In this document: piece by piece, positions 1 through 6,797 of the stretch
Position numbering within the stretch: position 1 is the first letter of the stretch
How the letters are laid out: each line of letters begins with the position of its first letter
Assembly (NCBI GenBank): GCA_023228705.1
Contig: JALOAS010000028.1
Location: forward strand, 1 to 31,576
From: Ottowia sp.
GTDB lineage: Bacteria; Pseudomonadota; Gammaproteobacteria; Burkholderiales; Burkholderiaceae_C
Length of the DNA stretch: 31,576 nucleotides
Reading direction: 5' to 3'
The notes under the pieces: generated by a model
What the model was told of the DNA's origin: nothing
Database searches by the model: none
The model's input: only the letters and a program-made list of their open reading frames with translations
Made by a program: the position numbers and the translations under genes

Positions 1-1
1 C

Positions 2-922
2 GGCTGGATTGCCTCTCGCATCAAGGAGCTGGCCGCTGTCTTTGCCATAGACGTGGCTGCCTATGCGGTGATGAGCAACCACTACCACCTGGTCGTGCGC
101 GTTGATCTGGACCGGGCCATGGGCTGGAGTGACGAGGAGGTGCTGCTGCGCTGGACGCAGATCTTTGCCGGGCCGCTGCTGGTGCAGAGGTATCTCCTGC
201 CGCAGGCGCGCGCCAGGATGGGTGATTCCGAGTTGGCGATGGTGGCGCAGATGGCCGCGACCTACCGGGAGCGGCTGGCCGATCTGTCCTGGTTCATGCG
301 CCGGCTCAACGAGACGGTGGCGCGCATGGCCAATGCCGAGGACGGCTGCACGGGGCGATTCTGGGAGGGGCGCTTCAAGAGCCAGGCGCTGCTGGATGAA
401 AAAGCGGTGCTGGCCGCCATGGCGTACGTGGACCTGAACCCGGTGCGCGCGGGAATGGCCGGGACGCCAGAGGAATCAGACCACACGTCGATCCAGGAGC
501 GGCTGCGGCAGGTGCAGGCAGACGGGGCTGCGGTGCAGGCGGCAGAAGCCGATGCGCGCCCGGTGGTTGCAGCAGGCAAGGGATCTGAGGCACCAGCGCA
601 GGCGGCGCTGATGCCGTTTGATGCGCGGGGCGAGGTGCCGTGGGCGATTCCGTTTGGCTGGCAGGAGTATGCCGAGCTGGTGGACTGGACGGGAAGGCAG
701 GTGCGATCCGACAAGCGCGGGCATATTGAAGCTGCACAACCGGCCATCCTGCAGCGGCTGGGATTGCAGGGCGACGCGTTTGCCGACATGGCGTGCAATC
801 TGCTGGAGCGCTTTGGCGTGGCGGTGGGGACGCCGCGGGCGATGGCGCGGCTGTGTGCGCGGCAGCAGCGGCGGTTTTTGCATGGGCAGCGGGCGGCAAG
901 ACGGGTGTTTGGCGGTCATTGA
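2..922 (+). CDS. REP-associated tyrosine transposase (Y1_Tnp, RAYT), 5' end outside the window
   Basis: Single-strand DNA transposase of the HUH/Y1 type that in other bacteria acts on REP-like sequences. The frame is open from base 2, so the gene begins upstream; about 306 residues are visible. The HUH motif appears in SNHYHLVV near the visible N-terminus and the probable catalytic tyrosine lies in AYVDLNPVRA, after GRFWEGRFKSQALL. The segment GWSDEEVLLRWTQIF is typical of the larger RAYT subgroup. What is missing should be only the short N-terminal strand. Forty bases after the stop lies the first of a series of AAGGACACCCACTT-like motifs scattered over the next 6.5 kb, which makes a substrate relationship possible but unproven. 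Family assignment is confident; activity is unknown. Confidence 0.9.
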   Translation, partial: GWIASRIKELAAVFAIDVAAYAVMSNHYHLVVRVDLDRAMGWSDEEVLLRWTQIFAGPLLVQRYLLPQARARMGDSELAMVAQMAATYRERLADLSWFMRRLNETVARMANAEDGCTGRFWEGRFKSQALLDEKAVLAAMAYVDLNPVRAGMAGTPEESDHTSIQERLRQVQADGAAVQAAEADARPVVAAGKGSEAPAQAALMPFDARGEVPWAIPFGWQEYAELVDWTGRQVRSDKRGHIEAAQPAILQRLGLQGDAFADMACNLLERFGVAVGTPRAMARLCARQQRRFLHGQRAARRVFGGH

Positions 923-962
923 CTTCTTGCTCCACGGACTGGGCTGGCCCGCATTGCTGGGC

Positions 963-979
963 AAAAGACACCCATTTTT
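963..979 (+). repeat. Junction motif copy 1 (AAAGACACCCATTTTT)
   Basis: First member of a dispersed motif family with approximate consensus GATAAAGGACACCCACTTTT. It lies 40 bases downstream of the RAYT stop codon and about 70 bases before the decayed SRPBCC gene. It has no internal dyad, unlike a classical REP. Confidence 0.55.
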
Positions 980-1046
980 CTACTCCCCAACCGTCCCCTG
1001 ATTCTAGTTATACGGCTACTTTCCATAGCTCTTTCAGCATTTAGAT

Positions 1047-1471
1047 ATGGAGATCCAGACACAAATCGAAATCGACGCTACCCCGGAGCGCGTGTGGCCC
1101 GTGCTCACAGACTTCGAGCGCTACCCAGACTGGAATCCGTTTATTCGCGAGATTAGAGGAGAGGTTCGGAAGGGGCCAGGCTTCAAGTCCGGCTCGGCCC
1201 TCCAGAGGGAAGGTTAATGACTTTCAGGCCGATCGTAACGAGAGTAGAGCAGATTCGCTAGTTATCATGGCGGGGTACATTGGTGGCCCCATGGGTATTC
1301 ACGGGTGAGCACAAATTTCGGCTGGAGCCGCTTAACTCGGACCGCAGACGGTTTCACCAGGGAGAATTCTTCAAAGGTCTGCTAGTTCCGTTTTTCAAAA
1401 AAAGCCTTGACACTGAAGGAGATGAAGGACAGCCACGTCTTGAATCCGAATGCGCCCTGAGTCTTTCGTGA
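1047..1471 (+). pseudogene. SRPBCC (START-like) domain protein, decayed
   Basis: Reading from ATG 1047 gives MEIQTQIEIDATPERVWPVL, TDFERYPDWNPFIREI and so on, the characteristic N-terminus of SRPBCC/polyketide-cyclase-like ligand-binding proteins. That frame stops at 1215-1217. Homology continues in another frame from ATG 1217 (MTFRPIVTRVEQIR), meets an in-frame TAG at 1259-1261, then resumes with TLVAPWVFTGEHKFRLEPL and FKGLLVPFFKKSLD, and drifts near the end. At least one frameshift plus one nonsense codon means no full protein of about 145 residues can be made. The order of the segments matches one gene, so this is decay rather than two genes. It lies between the RAYT and the intact DUF808 gene. 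Confidence 0.75.
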
Positions 1472-1493
1472 TGAATACCAGAATGGATGCAGG

Positions 1494-2474
1494 ATGAGCG
1501 GTTTACTGGCCTTGCTGGACGACGTGGCGGGTATTGCCAAGGTGGCGGCGGCGTCGATTGATGATGTGGCGGGGCAGGCGGCCAAGGCGGGCGCCAAGGC
1601 CGCGGGCGCGGTGATCGACGACGCCGCGGTGACGCCGAAATATGTTCAGGGCTTTGCGCCCGCGCGCGAACTGCCGATCATCTGGCGCATTGCCAAGGGA
1701 TCATTCAAGAACAAGCTGCTCTACCTGTTGCCGGTGGCGCTGTTGCTGTCGTCTTTCGCACCCTGGGCAATTGCGCCGCTGTTGATGCTGGGCGGGGCCT
1801 ATCTGTCTTTTGAGGGGGCAGAAAAGATCGCCCACTGGCTGTTTCCCCATCCGCCGGACCCGCAAGAGGCGCAGGCGGTGCCGCAGAATGCGACCCATCT
1901 GGAAGAACAGAAAGCCTCGGGCGCGATCAAGACCGATTTCATCCTGTCTGCAGAGATCATGACCATTGCGCTGTCCGAGATCCCGCACAGCACGATCTGG
2001 ATCGATGCAGCCACGCTGGCGGTGGTGGCTATCGGCATCACGGTGCTGGTCTATGGCAGTGTGGCGCTGATCGTGAAGGCCGACGATGTGGGGTTGCTGC
2101 TGGCCGAGCGCGGGCAGTTTGCGTTGACGCGGCGGCTGGGGCGGGGCGTGGTCAAGGCGATGCCCGGCGTGTTGAAACTGCTGGTGATCGTCGGCACGGC
2201 GGCGATGCTGTGGGTTGGTGGATCCATCGTGGTTCACGGATTGGATCAGTTGGGGTTTGGTTGGCCCGCCCACAGGATCCACGATCTGGCGGTTGCGGTT
2301 GCAGGGACCGTGCCAGACCCGCTACGCGGCGCGGTCCGGTGGCTGACTACCGCAGCGATGGACGGATTGCTTGGCGTCGCCCTGGGGCTGGCGCTGATTC
2401 CCGTGGCAACGAAGGTGCTCACTCCGGTCTGGCAGCGGGTCGTCGCGATGATCCCCTGGAAAAAGGTGGCGTGA
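1494..2474 (+). CDS. DUF808 family inner-membrane protein (YedI-like)
   Basis: Multi-pass membrane protein of unknown function. The N-terminus MSGLLALLDDVAGIAKVAAA and the following DDVAGQAAKAGAKAAGAVIDD and VTPKYVQGF stretches are hallmark DUF808 sequence. Hydrophobic segments lie near residues 78-105, 175-195, 235-255 and 290-310. At 326 residues it is close to the usual length of the family, so it appears complete. The start at 1494 is set by this conserved N-terminus; the upstream ribosome binding site is weak (GGA about 7 bases away). It is the one clearly intact GC-rich chromosomal gene between the transposase and the cassette region. Confident family call; the biochemical role is not known. 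Confidence 0.88.
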   Translation: MSGLLALLDDVAGIAKVAAASIDDVAGQAAKAGAKAAGAVIDDAAVTPKYVQGFAPARELPIIWRIAKGSFKNKLLYLLPVALLLSSFAPWAIAPLLMLGGAYLSFEGAEKIAHWLFPHPPDPQEAQAVPQNATHLEEQKASGAIKTDFILSAEIMTIALSEIPHSTIWIDAATLAVVAIGITVLVYGSVALIVKADDVGLLLAERGQFALTRRLGRGVVKAMPGVLKLLVIVGTAAMLWVGGSIVVHGLDQLGFGWPAHRIHDLAVAVAGTVPDPLRGAVRWLTTAAMDGLLGVALGLALIPVATKVLTPVWQRVVAMIPWKKVA

Positions 2475-2495
2475 ACCCCGTTGAAGAACCCCGTC

Positions 2496-2511
2496 GAAGG
2501 ACACCCACTTT
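2496..2511 (+). repeat. Junction motif copy 2
   Basis: GAAGGACACCCACTTT, 22 bases after the DUF808 stop and immediately before the first copy of the 195-bp duplicated unit. Confidence 0.55.
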
Positions 2512-2533
2512 GCCGCATCGCAAATCAGCTAAC

Positions 2534-2716
2534 ATGAGCGGTCTGGAGGTCAGGGGCGACGAAGCAAAAATTGCGGCTATCGTCAGGTAGGATGACGGCG
2601 TCTGGATCGTTTGGGTGGGGAAGGTGCGCCTTCGGTGCACGCTGTCAGCATGCGACCTTGCGCGTCAGCCGCCTTCCCGGGAGTTCAAGATGTTTTTTAC
2701 GGAGATTCATAATAAG
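2534..2716 (+). pseudogene. Small unknown protein, broken copy 1 of the 195-bp duplicated unit
   Basis: Bases 2522-2716 align with 7544-7738 without net gaps, about 85 percent identical by hand over the aligned 3' part. The frame from ATG 2534 corresponds to the intact 61-residue frame at 7556, but here a TAG interrupts it at codon 19, and the first 13 codons contain a compensated frame shift. After the stop the text WVGKVRLRCTLSACDLARQP, then FKMFFTEIH, is still recognisable. The unit ends where the intact copy starts its amphi-Trp gene; here that ATG has become ATA and the sequence runs into motif copy 3 instead. I recognise no known family. Confidence 0.6.
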
Positions 2717-2726
2717 ATTAAGAAAA

Positions 2727-2746
2727 TTAAGGACACCCACTTCTTG
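2727..2746 (+). repeat. Junction motif copy 3
   Basis: TTAAGGACACCCACTTCTTG. It abuts the end of the 195-bp unit (2716) on one side and the truncated membrane gene starting at 2772 on the other. The CCCACTTCTTGA extension is shared with both parts of copy 4. Confidence 0.6.
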
Positions 2747-2771
2747 AAGAGTCGGCCCCGCAGGAAGAGTC

Positions 2772-2999
2772 GTGCGCATCTTGAAGGTCGGCCTCGTCTA
2801 CTTCGTGCTCGTGTTCGGTGCGGGCTTCGCGCTGGCATTCGTTCGCATCCCTCTCATCGTGCCCAGGTTTGGGATCCGCACCGCCGAACTCATGGAAGCT
2901 CCGGTCATGCTCGCGGTCATCGTCCGGCCCCCCCGGCGCCTGACCCTGCAACACCCGGCACTATCGCGTCGGGGCCGCTTAGCGGCGCGGTTTAATTAA
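2772..2999 (+). pseudogene. Small membrane protein, C-terminally truncated
   Basis: GTG start at 2772 preceded by AGGAAG about 5 bases away. The first 53 residues read as a normal membrane protein: helix near residues 4-26 (VGLVYFVLVFGAGFALAFVR), then FGIRTAELMEAPVMLAVIV, the start of a second helix. From about residue 53 the sequence turns into RPPRRLTLQHP, unlike a membrane segment, right after a run of seven C at 2929-2935. The remainder is part of the attC-like sequence that follows. I infer that the original longer gene lost its 3' part when the cassette region joined here, or by a frameshift in the C run. The promoter-proximal half may still be translated. Confidence 0.55.
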
Positions 3000-3013
3000 C
3001 TCAGGTGTTAGGT
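2945..3013 (+). other. attC-like site 0, degenerate (right half recognisable)
   Basis: The right half, TTAACTCAGGTGTTAGG (2996-3012), is a standard attC R' region with core GTTAGGT, and a GCCGC-TTA-GCGGC hairpin lies inside the site. The left half does not pair well with it and lacks a clear RYYYAAC. It marks the upstream edge of the cassette region. Confidence 0.5.
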
Positions 3014-3041
3014 TGCAAACAAGCCACAAGCGAGGTAGCTC

Positions 3042-3713
3042 ATGCGAAATGCGATGGACAGGGGGGCGTTGAGATCTGTCTATGACCGCGTCGCCAACCG
3101 ATACGACTTCCAACACGCTTTCTTCACCGCCGGATCGGATCAGCGCGGGCGACGCATGTTGGTGGATAAGGCGGTCAGTCTCGGCAATAGAATTCTTGAT
3201 TGTGGATCCGGCACCGGCTCGACTGCTTTGCTCGCCTTGGAAAAGGCCGGGCCATCCGGCAGCGCCGTGCTTTTCGACATGAGTGACGGAATGCTGGCCG
3301 TTGCAAAAAAGCGGATCGCTGAGGCTGGTGTGAGCAATCAGGTCGAGTTCAAGTCGGGTGACATGCTCTCGTTACCGTTCAAGGACAATTGCTTCGATGT
3401 TGTTCTATCCACATACAGTATGTGTCCGTTGTATGACCCTGCCGCAGGCGCAAGAGAGCTTTATCGAGTGACCAAGCTCGGCGGCCTTATCGGTGTCGCG
3501 CATTCAACCGATCCCAAAAATCCAGCCATGAAGTGGATGGCAGACGGAGTTGAAAGCTTGGTATGGCATATTCCATCAATTTCCCTCGGATGTCGGTCAG
3601 TGTCTGTTTTGCCTTCGCTGGAACAGGTTGGTTGTGAAATCATATTTACAAAGAATCTCGGCATACCGCTATGGCCTTTTTTTGTTTTTGTGGCGAAAAA
3701 GCCAGCAACCTAA
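3042..3713 (+). CDS. Class I SAM-dependent methyltransferase (UbiE/Methyltransf_11-like)
   Basis: Predicted cytoplasmic methyltransferase with a Rossmann fold; substrate unknown. Motif I, ILDCGSGTGS, lies at residues 51-60; the acidic residue ending strand 2 is in LFDMSDGML; motif II and III regions appear as FKSGDMLSLPF and FDVVLSTYSMCPLYDP. The N-terminal YDRVANRYDFQH is typical of UbiE-like enzymes. Length 223 residues is normal. Start 3042 has GAGG 6-7 bases upstream; Met at 3054 is an alternative. The stop codon overlaps the left core of the following attC site, the usual arrangement for an integron cassette gene. Base composition is lower in GC than the chromosomal flanks. Family call confident, substrate not inferable. 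Confidence 0.85.
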   Translation: MRNAMDRGALRSVYDRVANRYDFQHAFFTAGSDQRGRRMLVDKAVSLGNRILDCGSGTGSTALLALEKAGPSGSAVLFDMSDGMLAVAKKRIAEAGVSNQVEFKSGDMLSLPFKDNCFDVVLSTYSMCPLYDPAAGARELYRVTKLGGLIGVAHSTDPKNPAMKWMADGVESLVWHIPSISLGCRSVSVLPSLEQVGCEIIFTKNLGIPLWPFFVFVAKKPAT

Positions 3714-3780
3714 CAAGGCGCTGCAGCCGACCGCCAACTCGCTGGCGCGGGCTGTCGGCGGCTGAGCTTTAGCGTTGGGC
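3708..3780 (+). other. Integron attC site 1
   Basis: Left core CCTAACA at 3709-3715, right core GTTGGGC at 3774-3780, with an imperfect dyad between (CAGCCGACCG against GTCGGCGGCTG, CGCTGGCG in the centre). Near-identical in its middle to attC site 4 at 6798. Confidence 0.85.
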
Positions 3781-3793
3781 GAAATAATCCACT

Positions 3794-3991
3794 ATGACCA
3801 CAACAAGAGAATGCTGGGCCCAGAGGCGCGATGATTGCGGCGGGGGGATGTCGCGCGAGCACTGGTCTCCCAAAAGTGCTTTCGAGCAGAATTTTATCTA
3901 TGTCCGCAGCGACAGGTGGAGCAAAGGATCTAATCTTCGCAAGATAAGCATAAATTTTACAACTTCAAAAAATTCTCTGCAGACAGGATAA
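3794..3991 (+). CDS. Small HNH-like zinc protein or fragment
   Basis: A 65-residue frame starting MTTTRECWAQRRDDCGGGMS and continuing REHWSPKSAFEQNF. The Cys pair, the CGGGMSREH segment and the later SINFTTSKNSLQ resemble the N-terminal part of HNH-like proteins that begin with a C-x(n)-C-G-G zinc knuckle and SREH. Those I recall are much longer, so this is either a truncated cassette gene or a mini-protein. There is no convincing ribosome binding site; the start lies 13 bases after the attC 1 core, which is common for cassettes. The TAA stop overlaps a GATAACA that may be the left core of a degenerate attC. Family link is tentative. Confidence 0.45.
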   Translation: MTTTRECWAQRRDDCGGGMSREHWSPKSAFEQNFIYVRSDRWSKGSNLRKISINFTTSKNSLQTG

Positions 3992-4081
3992 CAGTTTGCT
4001 GTCCGAAGTAGACATTCATAGCATTCAATTACTTCGCCTGCTACGCTCATTGGATGGAGCGTCTGAACCACCTCGTTTAAA
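3987..4081 (+). other. Possible degenerate attC site between two cassettes
   Basis: GATAACA at 3987-3993 overlaps the preceding stop codon exactly as at attC 2, ACGCTC and GAGCGT form an internal stem around 4042-4061, and GTTTAAA at 4075-4081 is a weak right core. If real, the small HNH-like gene and the CPBP gene are separate cassettes. Confidence 0.35.
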
Positions 4082-4122
4082 TGGGGCGGTCACATTGAGT
4101 GCTGTTGATCTCGAAGAAGGAA

Positions 4123-4162
4123 GATAAGGGTCACCCACTTCTTGACGACGCCCACTTCTTGA
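4123..4162 (+). repeat. Junction motif copy 4, tandem pair
   Basis: Two adjoining versions: GATAAGGGTCACCCACTTCT (4123-4142, followed by TGA) and CGACGCCCACTTCTTGA (4146-4162). Both share CCCACTTCTTGA with copy 3. They sit directly upstream of the CPBP protease gene. Confidence 0.6.
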
Positions 4163-4201
4163 CCATGATGTTGTTTGCTCCGGCGTTGGAGGTGAAAATA
4201 T

Positions 4202-5077
4202 ATGGCCCCGGTTGGCCCCCTCAGATTCACATGTCAGAAGGCACCTGTCGTGATTACAGCCTCATCAGCTGGCGACAGTCATCAGGTTCCTTTTCTCTCT
4301 TTGTTGCCATTTCTGCTTATTGCTTTCGGCTTGGCTTGGGGAATCTTAGCGCTATTCATTTTTCTCCCGGACCAGATAACTTCGCTATTTGGTGAATTGA
4401 CCGGCCAGAACCCACTCTTCTTTTTGGCAGTGTATGCACCAGCAATCGCTGCTTTCATCGTTGTCACCTACTACGGTGGCGCTGGAGGCTTTCGTTCTTA
4501 CCTGACCAGGTTGCTCCTATGGCGCTGCTCTTGGGCTTGGTATGCCTTTTTGATTTTCGGAATTCCGATGCTTTTCTTCGGTGGATCTGTGTTAAAGGGA
4601 AACCTTTTCTCTGAACCATTTCCGTTCCCATCGTTTCAGACATTTGTTGTTGCATTACTATTTATGGCCATCAAAGGACCAGTTGAAGAATTTGGCTGGC
4701 GTGGTCTGGCCCTTCCTTTGCTACAAACCAAGTTTAACCCGTTCTGGGCCGGGCTGATTCTTGGAATTATTTGGGGCTTATGGCACTTTCCAGCATTCCT
4801 GTTGAGCGGTACGCCGCAAAGTACCTGGACGTTCACTCCGTTTTTTATCGGTTCGATAGCCGTCAGCGTGATCGTGACTCCACTATTCAATCTTTCCCGC
4901 GGCAGCATATTACTCCCCGCACTATTGCATTTTCAACTTATCAACCCCCTCTGGCCTGATGCACAACCTTACGACACGATCTTTTTCGTAGCCGCCGCGG
5001 TTCTCGTTGTTTGGTTAAATCGAAAAGTTATGTTCAATAGAGAGTGGAGCGTTACGGAGGTCATTCCGTCAAGATAA
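4202..5077 (+). CDS. CPBP family intramembrane metalloprotease (CAAX protease/bacteriocin-processing type)
   Basis: Predicted polytopic membrane glutamic/metalloprotease of the Abi (PF02517) family. The three hallmark motifs are present: EEFGWRG at about residues 162-168 (EExxxR), GLWHFPAF near 192-199 and HFQLIN near 242-247 with the conserved H and N. About seven hydrophobic segments span the 291 residues, a normal length. The start at 4202 is backed by GGAGGTG at 4188-4194, seven bases before ATG. The stop overlaps the left core of attC 2, so the gene is a cassette. Members process prenylated or peptide substrates or confer bacteriocin self-immunity; the substrate here cannot be told. Base composition is lower in GC than the chromosomal genes. 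Confidence 0.88.
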   Translation: MAPVGPLRFTCQKAPVVITASSAGDSHQVPFLSLLPFLLIAFGLAWGILALFIFLPDQITSLFGELTGQNPLFFLAVYAPAIAAFIVVTYYGGAGGFRSYLTRLLLWRCSWAWYAFLIFGIPMLFFGGSVLKGNLFSEPFPFPSFQTFVVALLFMAIKGPVEEFGWRGLALPLLQTKFNPFWAGLILGIIWGLWHFPAFLLSGTPQSTWTFTPFFIGSIAVSVIVTPLFNLSRGSILLPALLHFQLINPLWPDAQPYDTIFFVAAAVLVVWLNRKVMFNREWSVTEVIPSR

Positions 5078-5160
5078 CAAGACAAAGGATCTTCACTCTT
5101 CTAGCAGCCGACCGTCATCCCGCTACGCGGTCTGCCGTCGGCTGAACTCAAGCGTTAAGC
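5073..5160 (+). other. Integron attC site 2
   Basis: Left core GATAACA (5073-5079) overlapping the CPBP stop, right core GTTAAGC (5154-5160), strong inner dyad CAGCCGACCG against GTCGGCTG, and CGCTACGCGG in the centre. About 88 bp. Confidence 0.8.
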
Positions 5161-5176
5161 GCCACAGGAGAGCTTT

Positions 5177-5581
5177 CTGGTTTTCGAAATTACAGCTAAG
5201 GCATTAGCGGTGTGGTCTGGAATCCTCATGCTTGCCATCATAAATGGTACGATTCGAGAAGCCGTATTTATTCCAGTGCTGGGAAAAGCACCAGGACTCA
5301 TCCTTAGCGGCGTTCTCCTGTCCGTAGCTATTCTTGCAGTTGCGTACTTTGCACTGCCGTGGCTTGGGCGGGCACCGGTTACAGGGTACTTCGCCATTGG
5401 TTTTGGCTGGTTGTGTCTTACCTTGACGTTTGAGCTGACGTTTGGACGTCTTATCCAAATTAAGCCTTGGTCACAGGTTCTTGAGGCGTATACCTTCAAA
5501 GATGGAAACATTTGGTCTATTGTTCTATTTATCATAATTGTTGCGCCATACGTCGCAGCCAAGTTCAGAGGTTGGGCGTAA
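5177..5581 (+). CDS. Small four-helix membrane protein, probably starting at CTG
   Basis: Hypothetical inner-membrane protein with hydrophobic segments near residues 7-25, 38-58, 68-86 and 111-126. No canonical ATG gives a full-length product. From CTG 5177 the protein begins LVFEITAKALAVWSGILMLA, a sensible membrane N-terminus, and AGGAG at 5166-5170 is six bases upstream, the ideal spacing. The alternative GTG at 5210 would cut the first helix and has no ribosome binding site. From CTG the product is 134 residues. It fills a short cassette between attC 2 and attC 3. The conserved-looking core FELTFGRLIQ and EAYTFKDGNIW is polar and loop-like. No function can be assigned. Confidence 0.7.
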   Translation: MVFEITAKALAVWSGILMLAIINGTIREAVFIPVLGKAPGLILSGVLLSVAILAVAYFALPWLGRAPVTGYFAIGFGWLCLTLTFELTFGRLIQIKPWSQVLEAYTFKDGNIWSIVLFIIIVAPYVAAKFRGWA

Positions 5582-5591
5582 GGTCGAAAGC

Positions 5592-5663
5592 ACCTAACAA
5601 CGCGCTTCGGGCGACATCAGAAATGCTACACTGTTTTATCGCGGCTGAGCTTCTGCGTTATGC
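5592..5663 (+). other. Integron attC site 3
   Basis: Left core CCTAACA (5593-5599), right core GTTATGC (5657-5663), CGCGCTTCGGGCG near the left, and GCGGCTGAGCTTCTGCGTTA at the right as in the other sites. The middle is less symmetric than in sites 1, 2 and 4. Confidence 0.75.
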
Positions 5664-5684
5664 GCATATCAAAGGAGAATTTGA

Positions 5685-5804
5685 TTGACTGGATTTGCGG
5701 ATAGGGGTTTTGCTATCCGCAAAGGCGTGAAAGATTTGGTTTTGGAGTTTATGCAAATGCTTGCAGATTGTCAGCCAGATGGATCGGGTATTTGCCTAGC
5801 TTGA
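5685..5804 (+). CDS. Possible 39-residue ORF with TTG start, probably a truncated cassette gene
   Basis: AAAGGAG (5671-5677) is followed seven bases later by TTG 5685. The frame reads TGFADRGFAIRKGVKDLVLE after the start, then FMQMLADCQPDGSGICLA, then stop. The amphipathic composition looks like the start of a winged-helix domain and the position right after attC 3 is where a cassette gene should begin, but no family of this length is known to me and it ends abruptly. An alternative TTG at 5681 gives only seven codons. I infer a gene fragment cut off before the sequence that leads to motif copy 5. Confidence 0.35.
   Translation: MTGFADRGFAIRKGVKDLVLEFMQMLADCQPDGSGICLA
5694..5723 (+). repeat. 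Perfect 11-bp inverted repeat
   Basis: TTTGCGGATAG, an 8-base loop, then CTATCCGCAAA. No T-run follows, so it is not an obvious terminator. It lies inside the possible 39-codon ORF and close to the ribosome binding site, so it could be an RNA hairpin or a protein-binding dyad. Confidence 0.5.
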
Positions 5805-5906
5805 TTATTGACTCTGTTCGCTGACTGTATGGACAGACCTTCATTTCAGCTCGGCTGCCTTCAACTGCAGTGTGTGGCTCATGGGCGTAAGTACAGGTAC
5901 GGGGGA

Positions 5907-5925
5907 GATAAAGGACATCCACCTT
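5907..5925 (+). repeat. Junction motif copy 5
   Basis: GATAAAGGACATCCACCTTT, within the gene-poor part of cassette 4 after the truncated ORF. Confidence 0.6.
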
Positions 5926-5997
5926 TGGCTACAAATCCATCAATCCGATAATGAGAATAACGTGGCTCATGAGCGCCTTTAGAATATAAATAAGGCA

Positions 5998-6018
5998 GAT
6001 AAGGAACACCCACTTTTC
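5998..6018 (+). repeat. Junction motif copy 6
   Basis: GATAAGGAACACCCACTTTT, about 90 bases downstream of copy 5 and in the same orientation, 130 bases before the LexA-like gene. Confidence 0.6.
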
Positions 6019-6149
6019 CATCCTTTTTGAAGGCTCTTCCGCACAGCTCAACCTTTGGCAACATGGGGAACAGGCACGACAAGGAGCAGGAAAGCAAAGA
6101 TGACAACGCCCCTTTTCCATGAGCAAGACCACAGCAATTCGCTATCATC

Positions 6150-6773
6150 ATGACATCTCCAGGTACGGACGTTTGGCTTGCGGATGATGATGATGACCAC
6201 CTTGTACACAAGGAATGCGGCACTCCGGATACGAACCCCTTACCAGGCGAATATGTTGTGGAATTCAGGCTCGGCATGTATACGTACCCGATCCATCCTT
6301 GGAAGGACAGCGAGTACACACAGGTTGAAATTCAGGCCGGACCGATTTGCCCGCGTCCCGAGATAAATATGGCTACGCCGTACACAGCAAAGCAAGGGCA
6401 ATATCTGGCGTTCGTCTACCACTTCATGAAAATTCATGGTCAGCCGCCACCGGAGGCGGAGATGCAGCGCTATTTTCAGGTCACGCCGCCATCTGTGCAT
6501 CAAATGGTGCTGGCCCTAGGAGCCTGTCGGACTTTGGTCCAATCTACTGCGCCGGTGGGACAAGCGGTCCATTTTTGCCCGCTGTTTCGTTACATAGCTG
6601 GGCTATGCGCCTCAAAATCAAACAAAACTGTCCTCGCTTTCCCACTCGGCTCGCTACGATCGCCAAAGCCCGACAGACTCCTAGAGTCCAAAGGTCTTAT
6701 TGCAAGAACGCCTGGCAAGGGTCGCTCCATTCGACTGCTGCTTGATCGTTCGGAACTTCCGGACCTTGAGTAG
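6150..6773 (+). CDS. LexA-like winged-helix protein interrupted in frame by a MITE
   Basis: Predicted DNA-binding protein, 207 residues as it stands. Residues from about 74 (MATPYTAKQGQYLAFVYHF, then HGQPPPEAEMQRYFQVTPPS) form a LexA-type winged helix-turn-helix that continues, after an interruption, as ESKGLIARTPGKGRSIRLLL at about 179 onward and ends ELPDLE. Residues 124-178 come from a 161-bp inverted-repeat element plus its 4-bp target duplication. Removing them restores MVLALESKGLIARTPGKGR, the normal recognition-helix-to-wing transition. Ancestral length would be 152, or about 79 if translation starts at Met 6369. The N-terminal part with PLPGEYVVEFRLGMYTYPIH is unassigned. There is no LexA protease domain. 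The insertion falls inside the DNA-binding domain, so loss of function is likely although the frame stays open. Confidence 0.75.
   Translation: MTSPGTDVWLADDDDDHLVHKECGTPDTNPLPGEYVVEFRLGMYTYPIHPWKDSEYTQVEIQAGPICPRPEINMATPYTAKQGQYLAFVYHFMKIHGQPPPEAEMQRYFQVTPPSVHQMVLALGACRTLVQSTAPVGQAVHFCPLFRYIAGLCASKSNKTVLAFPLGSLRSPKPDRLLESKGLIARTPGKGRSIRLLLDRSELPDLE
6516..6684. mobile_element. MITE-like element with CTAG target-site duplication
   Basis: Element 6520-6680 (161 bp) is flanked by CTAG at 6516-6519 and 6681-6684. The termini are inverted repeats of about 20 bases: GAGCCTGTCGGACTTTGG on the left, and the complement of the right end reads GAGTCTGTCGGGCTTTGG. No transposase is encoded, so it must have been moved by a related full-length insertion sequence; CTAG duplications occur with IS5-like elements, but the parent family is not determined here. 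Excision of the element with one CTAG restores the host reading frame exactly. Confidence 0.88.
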
Positions 6774-6797
6774 AATGAACAAGCGTGCCGAGATGGC

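Larger units (their letters stand above)
5805..6149. other. Gene-poor stretch inside cassette 4
   Basis: Between the possible 39-codon ORF and the LexA-like gene I see no coding sequence I can support. It holds motif copies 5 and 6, spaced about 90 bp apart, and otherwise unassigned AT-richer sequence. Confidence 0.5.

Noticed and set aside
6096..6118. GATGACAACGCCCCTTTTCC as another copy of the junction motif
   Set aside because: It shares the CTTTTCC end with copy 6 but the GGACACCCAC core is too altered to count.
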